The translations under genes were made by a program, and so were the position numbers. DNA of 64,000 nucleotides from Acetobacter indonesiensis (GTDB lineage: Bacteria > Pseudomonadota > Alphaproteobacteria > Acetobacterales > Acetobacteraceae). The stretch lies in assembly GCF_000963945.1 (NCBI RefSeq), contig NZ_BAMW01000006.1:296737-360736 (forward strand), given 5' to 3'. Positions within the stretch are counted from its first letter, which is position 1; each line of letters starts with the position of its first letter. The notes under the pieces were generated by a model, which ran no database searches, had not been told where the DNA came from, and worked only from the letters and a program-made list of their open reading frames with translations. Shown in pieces: positions 55,423 to 63,877 of this stretch.

Positions 55423-56109
55423 ATGGGCCATATGAAAACGCTGACAGCCGCAGACGGGCACGTCTTTTCCGCCTACGAAGCCGGAAGCCTGGACCAACCC
55501 TATGCTCTTGTTGTGGTTCAGGAAATTTTCGGCGTGAACGCGCATATGCGCCGCGTCTGCGATGATTTTGCCGAACGCGGATTCCATGTGACCTGCCCCG
55601 CTTTATTTGACCGCGCAGAACCCGGTATTGAACTGGGCTACGACACCGCAGGGCGGGAAAAAGGCTTGGCGTTAAGGGCGCAGATCACGCTCGAAGACTC
55701 CTTGCAGGATATCTATGCCTGCGCGGAAGCCCTTGAGCATGCAGGTGGACATACAAAGCGAAAGATAGGGATTATCGGCTATTGCTGGGGTGGCACCTTG
55801 GCGTGGGTTGCGGCCACACAATCAAAGCGATTTGATGCGTCGGTCTGTTGGTATGGTGGCGGTATCGCCGCCCGGCGGGACGAGACTCCGAATTGCCCGG
55901 TTGAAATGCACTTTGGTGGGGAAGATCACAGCATTCCCCACATGGATGTGCTGGCTATTCGGGATGCTCAACCAGGTGTTGAAATTTTTGTGTACGATGA
56001 TGCAGGGCACGGTTTTGGCTGTGCGGACAGGGCATCGTTTAATCAGGAAGCCTATATGCTTGCACAGCAGCGCAGCGTTGCGTTTCTTGAGTCTCATTTA
56101 CAAGGCTGA
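55423..56109 (+). CDS. Dienelactone hydrolase family protein
   Basis: The 228-residue alpha/beta hydrolase has the dienelactone hydrolase triad: nucleophile cysteine in IGYCWGG, aspartate in GGEDHSIP and histidine in DDAGHGF, with VVQEIFGVN at the start. Members hydrolyse dienelactones in aromatic breakdown or related esters; no aromatic pathway genes are near, so the substrate is open. ATG 55423 has AAAGGAGAG upstream. It is divergent from groES. Confidence 0.92.
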   Translation: MGHMKTLTAADGHVFSAYEAGSLDQPYALVVVQEIFGVNAHMRRVCDDFAERGFHVTCPALFDRAEPGIELGYDTAGREKGLALRAQITLEDSLQDIYACAEALEHAGGHTKRKIGIIGYCWGGTLAWVAATQSKRFDASVCWYGGGIAARRDETPNCPVEMHFGGEDHSIPHMDVLAIRDAQPGVEIFVYDDAGHGFGCADRASFNQEAYMLAQQRSVAFLESHLQG

Positions 56110-56234
56110 AAAGTTTCAGACGGGCAGCGCGGGGTATTTTGATTGACATTCCCGCTGCTTCGTGACCGGATAGAGAAATCCTGTAGCCGGCCTATGGTTG
56201 TCCGGTAGGAGACATCAGGGAAAGTTACCCGCCT

Positions 56235-56438
56235 ATGCCGACCGGTACAGTTAAATGGTTTAATGCCACCAAAGGTTTTGGCTTCATCGCACCCGATGAT
56301 GGAGGCAAGGATGTTTTCGTTCACATTACCGCTGTTCAGGCTGCTGGCCTGCGTGGTCTGAATGAAAACGAAAAAATCTCTTACGAACTCGTGACAGAAC
56401 GCGGCAAAGTTGCAGCGACTGAACTTAAGCCTCTCTAA
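56235..56438 (+). CDS. Cold-shock domain protein (CspA family)
   Basis: The 67-residue single cold-shock domain has RNP1 KGFGFI (13-18) and RNP2 DVFVHI (27-32), with the start [17 protein letters not shown] typical of alphaproteobacterial Csp. It binds single-stranded RNA/DNA as an RNA chaperone. The roughly 90-base stretch upstream after TTGACA at 56143 may be an untranslated leader, as is common for csp genes. Start ATG 56235 has AGGGAAAG some distance upstream. Confidence 0.96.
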   Translation: MPTGTVKWFNATKGFGFIAPDDGGKDVFVHITAVQAAGLRGLNENEKISYELVTERGKVAATELKPL

Positions 56439-56710
56439 GGCTGAATACGGGGGTAGGTGCGTTATTCACCTGCTCCGCTGTATATAGGGACTGTCTGTTG
56501 GCATTGCTGAAGCCGCGCCAACGGCACCCTCATAAATTTTTGCAAAATCAGGTGGCATCTTCCTGTTTTGCTTGTTCATGCGTGTTTGCACGCTCCCCTA
56601 AATCTTTATCGACTTCCTGACCCGCCCTGCTGCGCTTTTTCGCCCTGGATGTGAAAAAAAGTAGTTGGATAGGTAAAGTATAAGGTGCGGCCGTAAGCTC
56701 GGTTCGTGGC

Positions 56711-59700
56711 CTAAAGTGCTTTGGGCAAAAACGCCTCTATTTCGCGCACTGTATCGGCCAGGCCCATTCGGCGCACTTCGGCACCGGGCGGGAAAGCTGA
56801 CAGCAGACGGGACGGCGTGCGGCGATCAAGCAGGACAAATACGCCCCGGTCAGACTGACTTCTGATCAACCGGCCAAAAGCCTGTCGCAGTTTCAGGCGG
56901 GCAATCCGGTCATCATACCCGGTGGTATCCCCACCAGACAGATGAATACGCCGTTCACGGTGAAGAATATCCGGGCGCGGCCACGGCACCCGTTCAAACA
57001 CAACCAGACGGAGTGCGTTGCCCGGTACGTCCACCCCGTCACGCATGGCATCAGTTCCAAGCAGACACGCATGTTCTTCCGTGCGGAAGATATCGACTAA
57101 TGTGGCGTTGTCCATTGCATCGACATGCTGCGCATATAGGGGCAGGCCGCTTTCTTCCAATGCTGGAGCAATCCGGGAATACACCCCCCGCAGGCGTGAG
57201 ATAGCGGTGAAAAGCCCAAGACCACCACCGCCCGACGCCTGAAACAAGGTGCGATACGCCGCTGAAAGATCAGCAATACTGCCGTGGTCGATATCATTGA
57301 CAATAAAGGTGCGTGTCTGACGCGCATAGTCAAACGGGCTGCTTAGGCTGGCGCGGATAGCGGGTGCCGGGAAATGGTTTGCGCCCGTGCGGGCTTCCGC
57401 AGCTTCCCACGCCCGTTCTGACAGGTCTGACAACGCTGTGTCCTGATCGGCAGATAAGTGCGGAGCAGGTGCCTTGTTGTCTGACTGGTCGCGCAATGTG
57501 GCGGATGTAATCAGCATTCCCTGTGCGGGCATGGCCATGACGGCTGCAAACGGCACGGTGGGGTCAAGCCAGTGCCGATGTAGGCCGACATCCTGTTCAC
57601 CCATACGTTGCTTTTCACGCCGATCAAGGCGCAGGAAGTGAATGTGTGACGGTGTGCTGCCACTGGGTTCCGGGTGTTCCAACGCATCAAGCATCGCAAT
57701 CCAGGCATCAAGACGCGTTATGGCGCGGCGACGCAAGGCGCGCACCATGGCCTCAATGCGGCCTCGGGTGACACTATCCAGCGTTTCGGCTTCATCCTGC
57801 AAGCGGGCATGCAGACGCTCTGCCAGCGTCCGCAAAGGTTCCACCAATCGTCCCAAATCGCGGGCAAGCGCTTGCCCGGATACAGCCAGATCCGGGAGGA
57901 GCGGGTGCAGGTCACATTCCAGCGCGCCATAGCTGTGGTCAGCGCGACCACGTTCCTGACTGCGGGCCAGAACCTGCTGGCGCAGCAATTTCAGAAAAGC
58001 TTCGGTGGGGTTTTCAAGCACGGGTTCAGATTGTGCTGCCTGCACAACCGGGAACAGGCCGTCAGCTTGTGGGGGTAATTCTTCCGGTTCTGCTGGCGGT
58101 GGCTTACCCTCTAGGTCGTCCGCTTCTGCCAGTCGGGTTGACCAGCCAGGGGCAGGCAGCGCGTGGGCAGCCATCAGGGCGGCATCAAGGGGCGTTTCCA
58201 GCTTGGGAAGGCCTACAACCAGATCATCCAACCGCCGTTTCAGCCCCCGCGCGCGGGAGCGTCGGCCTTCTGCGCCCAGAAGCCAGCGGCGCAGTTCTGC
58301 GGCTTCCAGACCGGAAAGTTCGGCAGAAAAGGCGCTGTCAGCCGCGTCAGCCAGATGGTGTCCTTCGTCAAAGACATAGCGTGAGGGGGTATTGTCGGTT
58401 TCGCCCTCTTCAGCATCATCGGCCATAGCGTTTTCTGAATAGGCAGCCTGCGCCATAACCAGCGCATGGTTGGCAATAACCAGATCGGCCTCACGCGCAC
58501 GGCGGATTGTATGTTCCACAAAACAGCGTTGATAATGGGGACAGGCACCATGAATACATTCGCCCCGGCGGTCAGCAACGCCTGTGATGTTCCCGTGGCC
58601 GAACAGATCCCCAAACCAGCCGGGCAGGTCTCCGCCTGTCAGGTCTCCATCGGCTGTTGCACGTCCCCAGCGCGCCAGCATGGCTAGAGCGATTGTCACC
58701 CCTGCCGGGCGAGAGCCCGCACTGTTAACGGCTTCTTCCATATTTAACAGGCAGAGGTAGTTCTCGCGCCCTTTGCGCAGCACCACATGACGGCGACGGG
58801 TGGCATCGTCTGGGAACAGGCGGTGCGTTTCCTGTTCTATCTGGCGTTGCAGGTGCCGGGTGTATGTGCTGATCCACACACTGCCGCCGTTACGTTCCGC
58901 CCACACGCTGGCTGGCGCAAGGTAGCCCAAGGTTTTCCCGGTGCCTGTTCCGGCTTCTGCAAGCACAACGGCGGGGTTGCCGCGCATGGTGCTGGGTTCA
59001 AATGCCGCAGTTGACACGCTGGCAAAGTCAGCTTGCCCCGCACGGCTTTCTGCGCCTTCCCCCAGCAATGTTGTCAGCCGCGCGCGGGCTTCAGCCGGAG
59101 TGATGGGATGTGATGCCGGAGGCGGTCTGGGTGCGACTTCCTCCCACTTGGGTAGAATGCGCCAGATACGCAGCGCATCACCCGGCTGCATTGCATCTTC
59201 TGGTAAGTTGCCTTTGGGGCCGAGTTTCTCATGCAGACCGAGCGTTTCAGCCACCGTGCCCGCCCACGGCCAGCCAGCCTGACCAAGCCGGACTGTCAGT
59301 GCTGCAAGGAAGTCAGCCTGTGGCCCCGTTTTGTGACGCGCCAGTTCTGCCAGCAGTAATGAGACCAACAATGGCAACAGGTCGGCTTCAGCCTGCCCAA
59401 TCCGATCAGCCTCTACGCCCAGGGCCAAGGCCAGTCCACGCGGTGTGGGTGCAACGGTGCGGGCTGGGTAAACAAACGCAAAAAGCTCTAGCAGATCAAG
59501 CCATGGGCAGGGCTGACCGGGCACTTGCAGGCCCAGTCTGCGGGCAAAAGCTGGCGCGTGGACCACAAGGGGGCACGGCATGGTATAAAGCCGCTCTCGC
59601 AGTTCTGGCCCGGAAAGAATGAGAAACTCACCGTCCTCTGTCAGCACGGAAAATCCGCGATGGTGCGCTGTCAGCGCCGGCGCATCATGGGCCGAGGGGA

Positions 59701-59713
59701 AGGACGTCTGCAT
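56711..59713 (-). CDS. DinG/XPD-family ATP-dependent DNA helicase
   Basis: A 1000-residue superfamily 2 helicase. Walker A is AEAGTGTGKT (252-261), the iron-sulfur cluster cysteines are C321, C386, C391 and C397, and the DEAH-box variant is DEGH (449-452). Helicase motifs continue to the C-terminus, with DGVDVPGN and a QAFGRLIRS-type motif VI. The first 240 residues form an unassigned extension, longer than in E. coli DinG. Such helicases unwind damaged, R-loop or G-quadruplex DNA. It stands alone. ATG 59713 is the start. Confidence 0.9.
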   Translation of the reverse strand: MQTSFPSAHDAPALTAHHRGFSVLTEDGEFLILSGPELRERLYTMPCPLVVHAPAFARRLGLQVPGQPCPWLDLLELFAFVYPARTVAPTPRGLALALGVEADRIGQAEADLLPLLVSLLLAELARHKTGPQADFLAALTVRLGQAGWPWAGTVAETLGLHEKLGPKGNLPEDAMQPGDALRIWRILPKWEEVAPRPPPASHPITPAEARARLTTLLGEGAESRAGQADFASVSTAAFEPSTMRGNPAVVLAEAGTGTGKTLGYLAPASVWAERNGGSVWISTYTRHLQRQIEQETHRLFPDDATRRRHVVLRKGRENYLCLLNMEEAVNSAGSRPAGVTIALAMLARWGRATADGDLTGGDLPGWFGDLFGHGNITGVADRRGECIHGACPHYQRCFVEHTIRRAREADLVIANHALVMAQAAYSENAMADDAEEGETDNTPSRYVFDEGHHLADAADSAFSAELSGLEAAELRRWLLGAEGRRSRARGLKRRLDDLVVGLPKLETPLDAALMAAHALPAPGWSTRLAEADDLEGKPPPAEPEELPPQADGLFPVVQAAQSEPVLENPTEAFLKLLRQQVLARSQERGRADHSYGALECDLHPLLPDLAVSGQALARDLGRLVEPLRTLAERLHARLQDEAETLDSVTRGRIEAMVRALRRRAITRLDAWIAMLDALEHPEPSGSTPSHIHFLRLDRREKQRMGEQDVGLHRHWLDPTVPFAAVMAMPAQGMLITSATLRDQSDNKAPAPHLSADQDTALSDLSERAWEAAEARTGANHFPAPAIRASLSSPFDYARQTRTFIVNDIDHGSIADLSAAYRTLFQASGGGGLGLFTAISRLRGVYSRIAPALEESGLPLYAQHVDAMDNATLVDIFRTEEHACLLGTDAMRDGVDVPGNALRLVVFERVPWPRPDILHRERRIHLSGGDTTGYDDRIARLKLRQAFGRLIRSQSDRGVFVLLDRRTPSRLLSAFPPGAEVRRMGLADTVREIEAFLPKAL

Positions 59714-59917
59714 GGAAGATTTACTCTACGCATATTGGGGCAACTGAACCAGAGCCTATTCTGCGCGGGATGCTGTTACCTGAGCCTAGGCCTTCAGGCG
59801 CTGGCCAGAATGCGTATAATCTCCCGTGATTTTGCGGACGTGCGCCACTACGCTTTGCCGTGGTGTGACCGCCGCACCATATGAACGTCCGTGTTTTGTC
59901 ATAAAGGGATATGCCTG

Positions 59918-60982
59918 ATGTTTACCTGCTTAGGGTACGCTGCCCAAAGTGCTTCGGCTCCTCTGGCCCCGATTACGTTTCAGCGGCGCGCGTGCGGGCC
60001 GAAAGATGTGCAAATCGACATTACCTATTGTGGCGTGTGTCATTCAGATATCCACACAGTCAGAAGTGAGTGGGGGCCAAGTGCTTATCCCTGCGTGCCG
60101 GGCCATGAAATTATCGGGCGCGTTGCACGGACAGGCAGCGACGTAACCCGCTTTAAGGAAGGGGATCTGGTGGGCGTGGGCTGTATGGTCAATTCCTGCC
60201 GCCACTGTGAGTCGTGCGAGGCAGGGCTTGAGCAATATTGCGATGCCCTGCCCACATGGACTTACAATAGCCCTGACCCGGTTGCGCCCGTTGAAGGGGG
60301 CCACACGTACGGTGGTTATTCGCGCAGTATTGTTGTGGATGACCATTTTGTGCTGCGCGTACCAGAAAATCTGGACCCGGCGGCGGCCGCACCGTTACTG
60401 TGCGCCGGGATTACAACATGGTCGCCTCTGGCCCACTGGAAGGTGGGGCCGGGGCACAAGGTTGGCATTGTCGGGCTGGGTGGGCTTGGCCATATGGCCG
60501 TAAAATTTGCGGTCGCCCTTGGGGCAGAAGTCACGTTGTTCACCACATCCCCCAGCAAGGTGGAAGACGGAAAACGTCTGGGTGCGCACCGGGTTGTCAT
60601 CTCGCGGGATGCTGAAGCCATGAAGGCGGAAGCCAACCGGTTTGATTTCATTCTGGATGCTGTTTCAGCCGACCATGATGTGAATGAGTATCTGGGCCTG
60701 CTACGTCAGGATGGGCATATGGTGTTGGTTGGTTTGCCTGAAAAACCAATGTCAGTTGGGGCTTTTGCCTTGGTGGGCAAGCGGCGCAGTCTGGCAGGGT
60801 CTGCCATTGGTGGTATTCAGGAAACGCAGGAAATGCTTGATTTCTGCGGCAAGCATAACATTACCAGTGACATCGAAATGATTGATATCAACCAGATCAA
60901 TCATGCTTATGATCGAGTGTTGCGCTCAGACGTAAAATATCGGTTTGTGATTGATATGGCATCTCTTCCAGCTACTGCCTGA
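59918..60982 (+). CDS. Zinc-dependent NAD(P) alcohol dehydrogenase (YahK/CAD-like)
   Basis: The 354-residue MDR enzyme has catalytic zinc ligands in TYCGVCHSDIHT and GHE, structural zinc cysteines in CRHCESCEAGLEQYC, and the Rossmann motif GIVGLGGLGHMAVK. It belongs to the cinnamyl/YahK aldehyde reductase branch. I start at ATG 59918 (MFTCLGYAAQ) with AAAGG upstream; the GTG ORF from 59891 adds an odd Cys-rich stretch. Aldehyde reduction is the likely activity; the in vivo substrate is unknown. Confidence 0.93.
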   Translation: MFTCLGYAAQSASAPLAPITFQRRACGPKDVQIDITYCGVCHSDIHTVRSEWGPSAYPCVPGHEIIGRVARTGSDVTRFKEGDLVGVGCMVNSCRHCESCEAGLEQYCDALPTWTYNSPDPVAPVEGGHTYGGYSRSIVVDDHFVLRVPENLDPAAAAPLLCAGITTWSPLAHWKVGPGHKVGIVGLGGLGHMAVKFAVALGAEVTLFTTSPSKVEDGKRLGAHRVVISRDAEAMKAEANRFDFILDAVSADHDVNEYLGLLRQDGHMVLVGLPEKPMSVGAFALVGKRRSLAGSAIGGIQETQEMLDFCGKHNITSDIEMIDINQINHAYDRVLRSDVKYRFVIDMASLPATA

Positions 60983-60993
60983 CAACCACAGAG

Positions 60994-61016
60994 TGGGGGC
61001 TTTCTCGCCCCCATTT
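60994..61016 (+). terminator. Rho-independent terminator after the alcohol dehydrogenase
   Basis: TGGGGGC (60994-61000) and GCCCCCA (61007-61013) pair around TTTCTC and are followed by TTT. It lies 11 bases after the stop. Confidence 0.75.
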
Positions 61017-61040
61017 CGAGGCTTCCAGCACGATCGACAT

Positions 61041-61080
61041 AAAAAAGGCCGCCACCGCAGAAGTGCGGGGCGGCCTTTTT
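61041..61080. terminator. Bidirectional terminator between adh and suhB
   Basis: AAAAAAGGCCGCC and GGCGGCCTTTTT pair with A and T tracts on both sides. It would stop both the plus-strand adh and minus-strand suhB transcripts. Confidence 0.9.
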
Positions 61081-61102
61081 CTAATCTGTATTCAGGCAGC
61101 GA

Positions 61103-61936
61103 TTATGCGTCCTGAAAGCTTTCAGCCACAACTTCAAGCAGTTTACCGTGCATGTGGCCGTTGCCAGCCACAATCATCACGTCATCCGGCATATCATCCA
61201 GATCAAGGCCAGCAGGGTCAGTCACCTGCCCCCCTGCTTCACGCACGATCAGGATACCCGCTGCGCAATCCCACGGTTTAATGCCGAATTCCCAGTAACC
61301 TTCGTAGCGACCAGCAGCGACCCATGCCAGATCAAGGGAAGCGGCACCAAAGCGACGCACACCAGCCACGCGCGGCATCAGATGCCCCATAACGCGCGCA
61401 AACGGCAGACGCAGCCGTGCAGCTACCTTTGCAAAAGGAATACCGGTGGCAAACACGGCTTCATGCATGTCGCGCCGTGCAGAAACACGGATACGGCGTT
61501 CATTCAGAAACGCACCGTTGCCTTTTTCGGCCCAGAACATTTCACCCGCAGCGGGGTTATAAACCAGAGCCGCAGCCAGTTCGATTTTCCCGTCTGGCAG
61601 ACGGCGCTGAAGACCGATGGAAATGGCCCAGTGCGGAATGCCATGCAGGAAGTTTGTGGTGCCATCAAGCGGGTCAACAATCCAGCGCCACGTCCAGTTA
61701 TCACCGCCTGATTCACCAGATTCTTCCATCAGGAAGGCATAACCAGGGCGGGCGCGTTCAAGTTCTTCGCGCAGGGTCTGCTCTGCCCGAAGATCTGCCT
61801 GCGAGACAAAGTCACCGGGGCCTTTGATGCTTACCTGAAGCTGCTCGACCTCATTGAAATCGCGCAGGAGACGCTTTGCTGCCTTCTGGGCGGCAGTTTG
61901 CATCACCATCATGACGGGGGAAAGACGCATGGCCAC
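61103..61936 (-). CDS. suhB: Inositol monophosphatase family protein (SuhB-like)
   Basis: The 277-residue protein is a magnesium-dependent phosphatase of the IMPase/SuhB family: EESGES, WIVDPLDGTTNFLHGIP and KPWDCAAG are the metal-binding signatures. SuhB also helps RNA polymerase antitermination in E. coli; whether it does here is unknown. GTG 61936 has CAGGAC upstream; ATG 61930 is the alternative. It follows efp by 33 bases in the same direction, so the pair is probably one operon. Confidence 0.92.
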   Translation of the reverse strand: MAMRLSPVMMVMQTAAQKAAKRLLRDFNEVEQLQVSIKGPGDFVSQADLRAEQTLREELERARPGYAFLMEESGESGGDNWTWRWIVDPLDGTTNFLHGIPHWAISIGLQRRLPDGKIELAAALVYNPAAGEMFWAEKGNGAFLNERRIRVSARRDMHEAVFATGIPFAKVAARLRLPFARVMGHLMPRVAGVRRFGAASLDLAWVAAGRYEGYWEFGIKPWDCAAGILIVREAGGQVTDPAGLDLDDMPDDVMIVAGNGHMHGKLLEVVAESFQDA

Positions 61937-61969
61937 TGTGTTTTGTCCTGCTTTAAAAAGTGCTGAAAA

Positions 61970-62536
61970 TCAGTCTTTGGCGCGTTCTACGTAAGAGCCG
62001 TCTTCTGTTCTGACGACAATCCGCTCACCCGCTTCAACAAAAGGCGGCACCATGGTTTTTACACCGTTAGACAGCATGGCTGGCTTGTAGGATGAGCTAG
62101 CCGTCTGGCCTTTGACAACCGGGTCAGCTTCAACAACTTCCAGCGTAACCTGCGGCGGTAGATCAATACCAACCGGGTCACCTTCAACAAGATGAATGTT
62201 GATGGTCATGTTGTCCTGCAGGAACGGTGCCTGGTCGCCCATCAGATCAACCGGGATCATAACCTGTTCGAACGATTCCGGGTCCATCAGCACAAGCGTT
62301 TCACCATCGGTGTAGGAATACAGATATTCCTTGTCCTCGGTCATCAGACGCTCGACGCTGTCAGCGGTACGCCAGCGTTCGTTGGTTTTGTTGCCGGTCT
62401 TGAGGTCACGCATTTCAACCTGAATGAATGCGCCGCCCTTGCCGGGGGTGATGATCTGCTGCTTCAGCACCGTCCAGCGACGGCCATCATGCTCGATAAC
62501 CTGTCCGGCCCGGATCAGGTTCGCCTGCTGTTTCAT
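61970..62536 (-). CDS. efp: Elongation factor P
   Basis: EF-P rescues ribosomes stalled at polyproline. The 188-residue protein begins MKQQANLIRAGQVIEHDGRR at ATG 62536 and has the loop TPGKGGAF with K33 in the place of the lysine modified in E. coli EF-P. Three beta-barrel domains are intact to the C-terminus. The longer ORF to 62788 is an artefact reading through the promoter and antisense to tRNA-Ser. It is divergent from the tRNA gene. Confidence 0.97.
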   Translation of the reverse strand: MKQQANLIRAGQVIEHDGRRWTVLKQQIITPGKGGAFIQVEMRDLKTGNKTNERWRTADSVERLMTEDKEYLYSYTDGETLVLMDPESFEQVMIPVDLMGDQAPFLQDNMTINIHLVEGDPVGIDLPPQVTLEVVEADPVVKGQTASSSYKPAMLSNGVKTMVPPFVEAGERIVVRTEDGSYVERAKD

Positions 62537-62621
62537 AACTCGTCCCTGAATGGATATAGGTATTAAAGACCGGCGTTCTACAACTCCCACCCCATAAGAG
62601 CAAGTCAGACGCGCTTGAAAG

Positions 62622-62638
62622 ACAGAAACAGTTTCTGT
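62622..62638. promoter_or_regulatory. Perfect 17-bp palindrome between efp and tRNA-Ser
   Basis: ACAGAAAC, a central A, and GTTTCTGT make a perfect palindrome 86 bases upstream of the efp start. It could be a regulator site or part of the efp leader; no known binding motif is matched. Confidence 0.4.
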
Positions 62639-62650
62639 GCATTCCCCCGC

Positions 62651-62680
62651 TAGACAGGACGAAGAACGTATGGTTATAAG
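62651..62680 (+). promoter_or_regulatory. tRNA-Ser promoter
   Basis: TAGACA (62651-62656), an 18-base spacer and TATAAG (62675-62680) fit a sigma-70 promoter, with a predicted start near 62687, about 11 bases before the tRNA. Confidence 0.6.
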
Positions 62681-62697
62681 ACGCCCAAGCTGATGCA

Positions 62698-62787
62698 GGA
62701 AGGGTGGCCGAGTGGTTGAAGGCTCCAGTCTTGAAAACTGGCGTGCGGGTAACCGTACCGTGGGTTCGAATCCCACCCCTTCCGCCA
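62698..62787 (+). tRNA. tRNA-Ser (anticodon TGA)
   Basis: A 90-base class II tRNA. The acceptor stem GGAAGGG pairs with CCCTTCC, the anticodon loop CTTGAAA in stem CCAGT/ACTGG gives anticodon TGA, there is a long variable arm (GCGGGTAACCGTACC region), the T arm contains GGTTCGAATCC, and CCA (62785-62787) is encoded. Confidence 0.96.
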
Positions 62788-63064
62788 TTAGTTGATAAAT
62801 TTCCCAACAAAAACAATGCCTTAGGGATAGTGGGAAAATTTTACCCCTCTTATTCCCCCTCTTAAAACGACCGCTAGGCTTTCCGGAAGCAGAGTGAGAG
62901 GGAGGGGATTGGATGCGGTTTATCTATATTGATATAGAAAAAAACGAATAAATTCGGTCGCCTATTCAATCGCCTTTTTAGGTAGGGATACTCTTATTCA
63001 TAAACACATAAAAAGGGGCCCTCCTTGTGAGAAGACCCCATACATATTTAGCTGTAGTTTCTGT
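62788..63064. other. AT-rich gap after tRNA-Ser
   Basis: This 277-base stretch is AT-rich with no ORF. It contains the terminator at 63010-63039. Its location right after a tRNA 3' end is where integrated elements often begin, but no att repeat can be recognised within the window. Confidence 0.45.
63010..63039 (-). terminator. Rho-independent terminator of the 63065-63877 gene
   Basis: On the minus strand GGGGTCTTCT and GGAGGGCCCC form a 10-bp stem with G-T pairs and a 5-base loop, followed by TTTTTATG. It lies 26 bases after the stop codon. Confidence 0.8.
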
Positions 63065-63877
63065 TCAGTCTCCCACGACCTTTCGGCCCGTTAGCCTGAA
63101 CCAGTGCAGGATGCCTGCATCCAGAACCGGCATAGTCTTATGCTCTATTTCTGTGGGGCTGTTCTTCTGACTTGCCCATGCTTCTGTTCCAGCCTCCAAT
63201 GCTGCGGTCAGGCCCCTCTGGAAGAGTTCGTCCGTGCTGCCTTTCGCATGGTGGTAATCTGCCACCATCACACCTAGCCGTGCCGGGCTTATCTCAGAGG
63301 CACCGGGGCCGCGTTGCTCGTCGTCGTAGAGCTCTGTTAGTTTGGCGCAAGCGGCTTCTGTGGCAGCGCGCAGGTTCTTCTTCACAACATGCGGCTGCAT
63401 TGCCATCTGCTCTGCCATCTTGGCAAACAGCAGAGCCAACTTGCCGGTTACGCCTTCAAGAGCAACGCCAAGAGGCAGCCCCGCATCATGGGCGAGTATG
63501 GCGGCCATGCGGCCCATCCCCAGCACATTAACCCAACCTTGCCCGTCTTTCTCCATCCGGTCCCCTTCATCAAGAGAGGCATAGGCACGATCTGCCGCGA
63601 CTTCCGCGCTGGCTTCCAGAACGCGCCCATCCTTCACCGGCCAGTCATAGATGGCAGAGAGGCGCTGGCAGAACTGGCGGGCGTGAAGATCATTCATTTC
63701 ACACGCAAGCGGGCAATCTGTGCCGTCCTTGAAAACGACGGAGGGGAGGAAGGCGGCTTGGCTGTCCTTATCCAGAACCGGGCGCATCCACAGACAGCGG
63801 ACGGCCTGCGGATCCAGCGTGGCTGGGTCAGCGATGATGCCAGGAACGGCAGAGGCGGTTGTGTATGAAGGGTTCAT
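63065..63877 (-). CDS. Protein of unknown function next to tRNA-Ser
   Basis: A 270-residue soluble, mostly alpha-helical protein that I do not recognise. It contains LACEMNDLHARQFCQRLSAI, GMGRMAAILAHDAGLPLGVA and RLGVMVADYHHAKGS, with no known catalytic motif. I start at ATG 63877 (MNPSYTTASAV); the longer ORF to 63991 overlaps another gene. The start overlaps the stop of the upstream gene in an ATGA, so the two are coupled. Its place beside a tRNA and the lack of a match suggest a prophage or island gene. Confidence 0.55.
   Translation of the reverse strand: MNPSYTTASAVPGIIADPATLDPQAVRCLWMRPVLDKDSQAAFLPSVVFKDGTDCPLACEMNDLHARQFCQRLSAIYDWPVKDGRVLEASAEVAADRAYASLDEGDRMEKDGQGWVNVLGMGRMAAILAHDAGLPLGVALEGVTGKLALLFAKMAEQMAMQPHVVKKNLRAATEAACAKLTELYDDEQRGPGASEISPARLGVMVADYHHAKGSTDELFQRGLTAALEAGTEAWASQKNSPTEIEHKTMPVLDAGILHWFRLTGRKVVGD

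Noticed and set aside
62537..62788. N-terminal extension of the efp ORF (about 84 codons)
   Set aside because: It reads through the efp promoter and antisense to tRNA-Ser, a common artefact. EF-P homology begins exactly at the ATG 62536.
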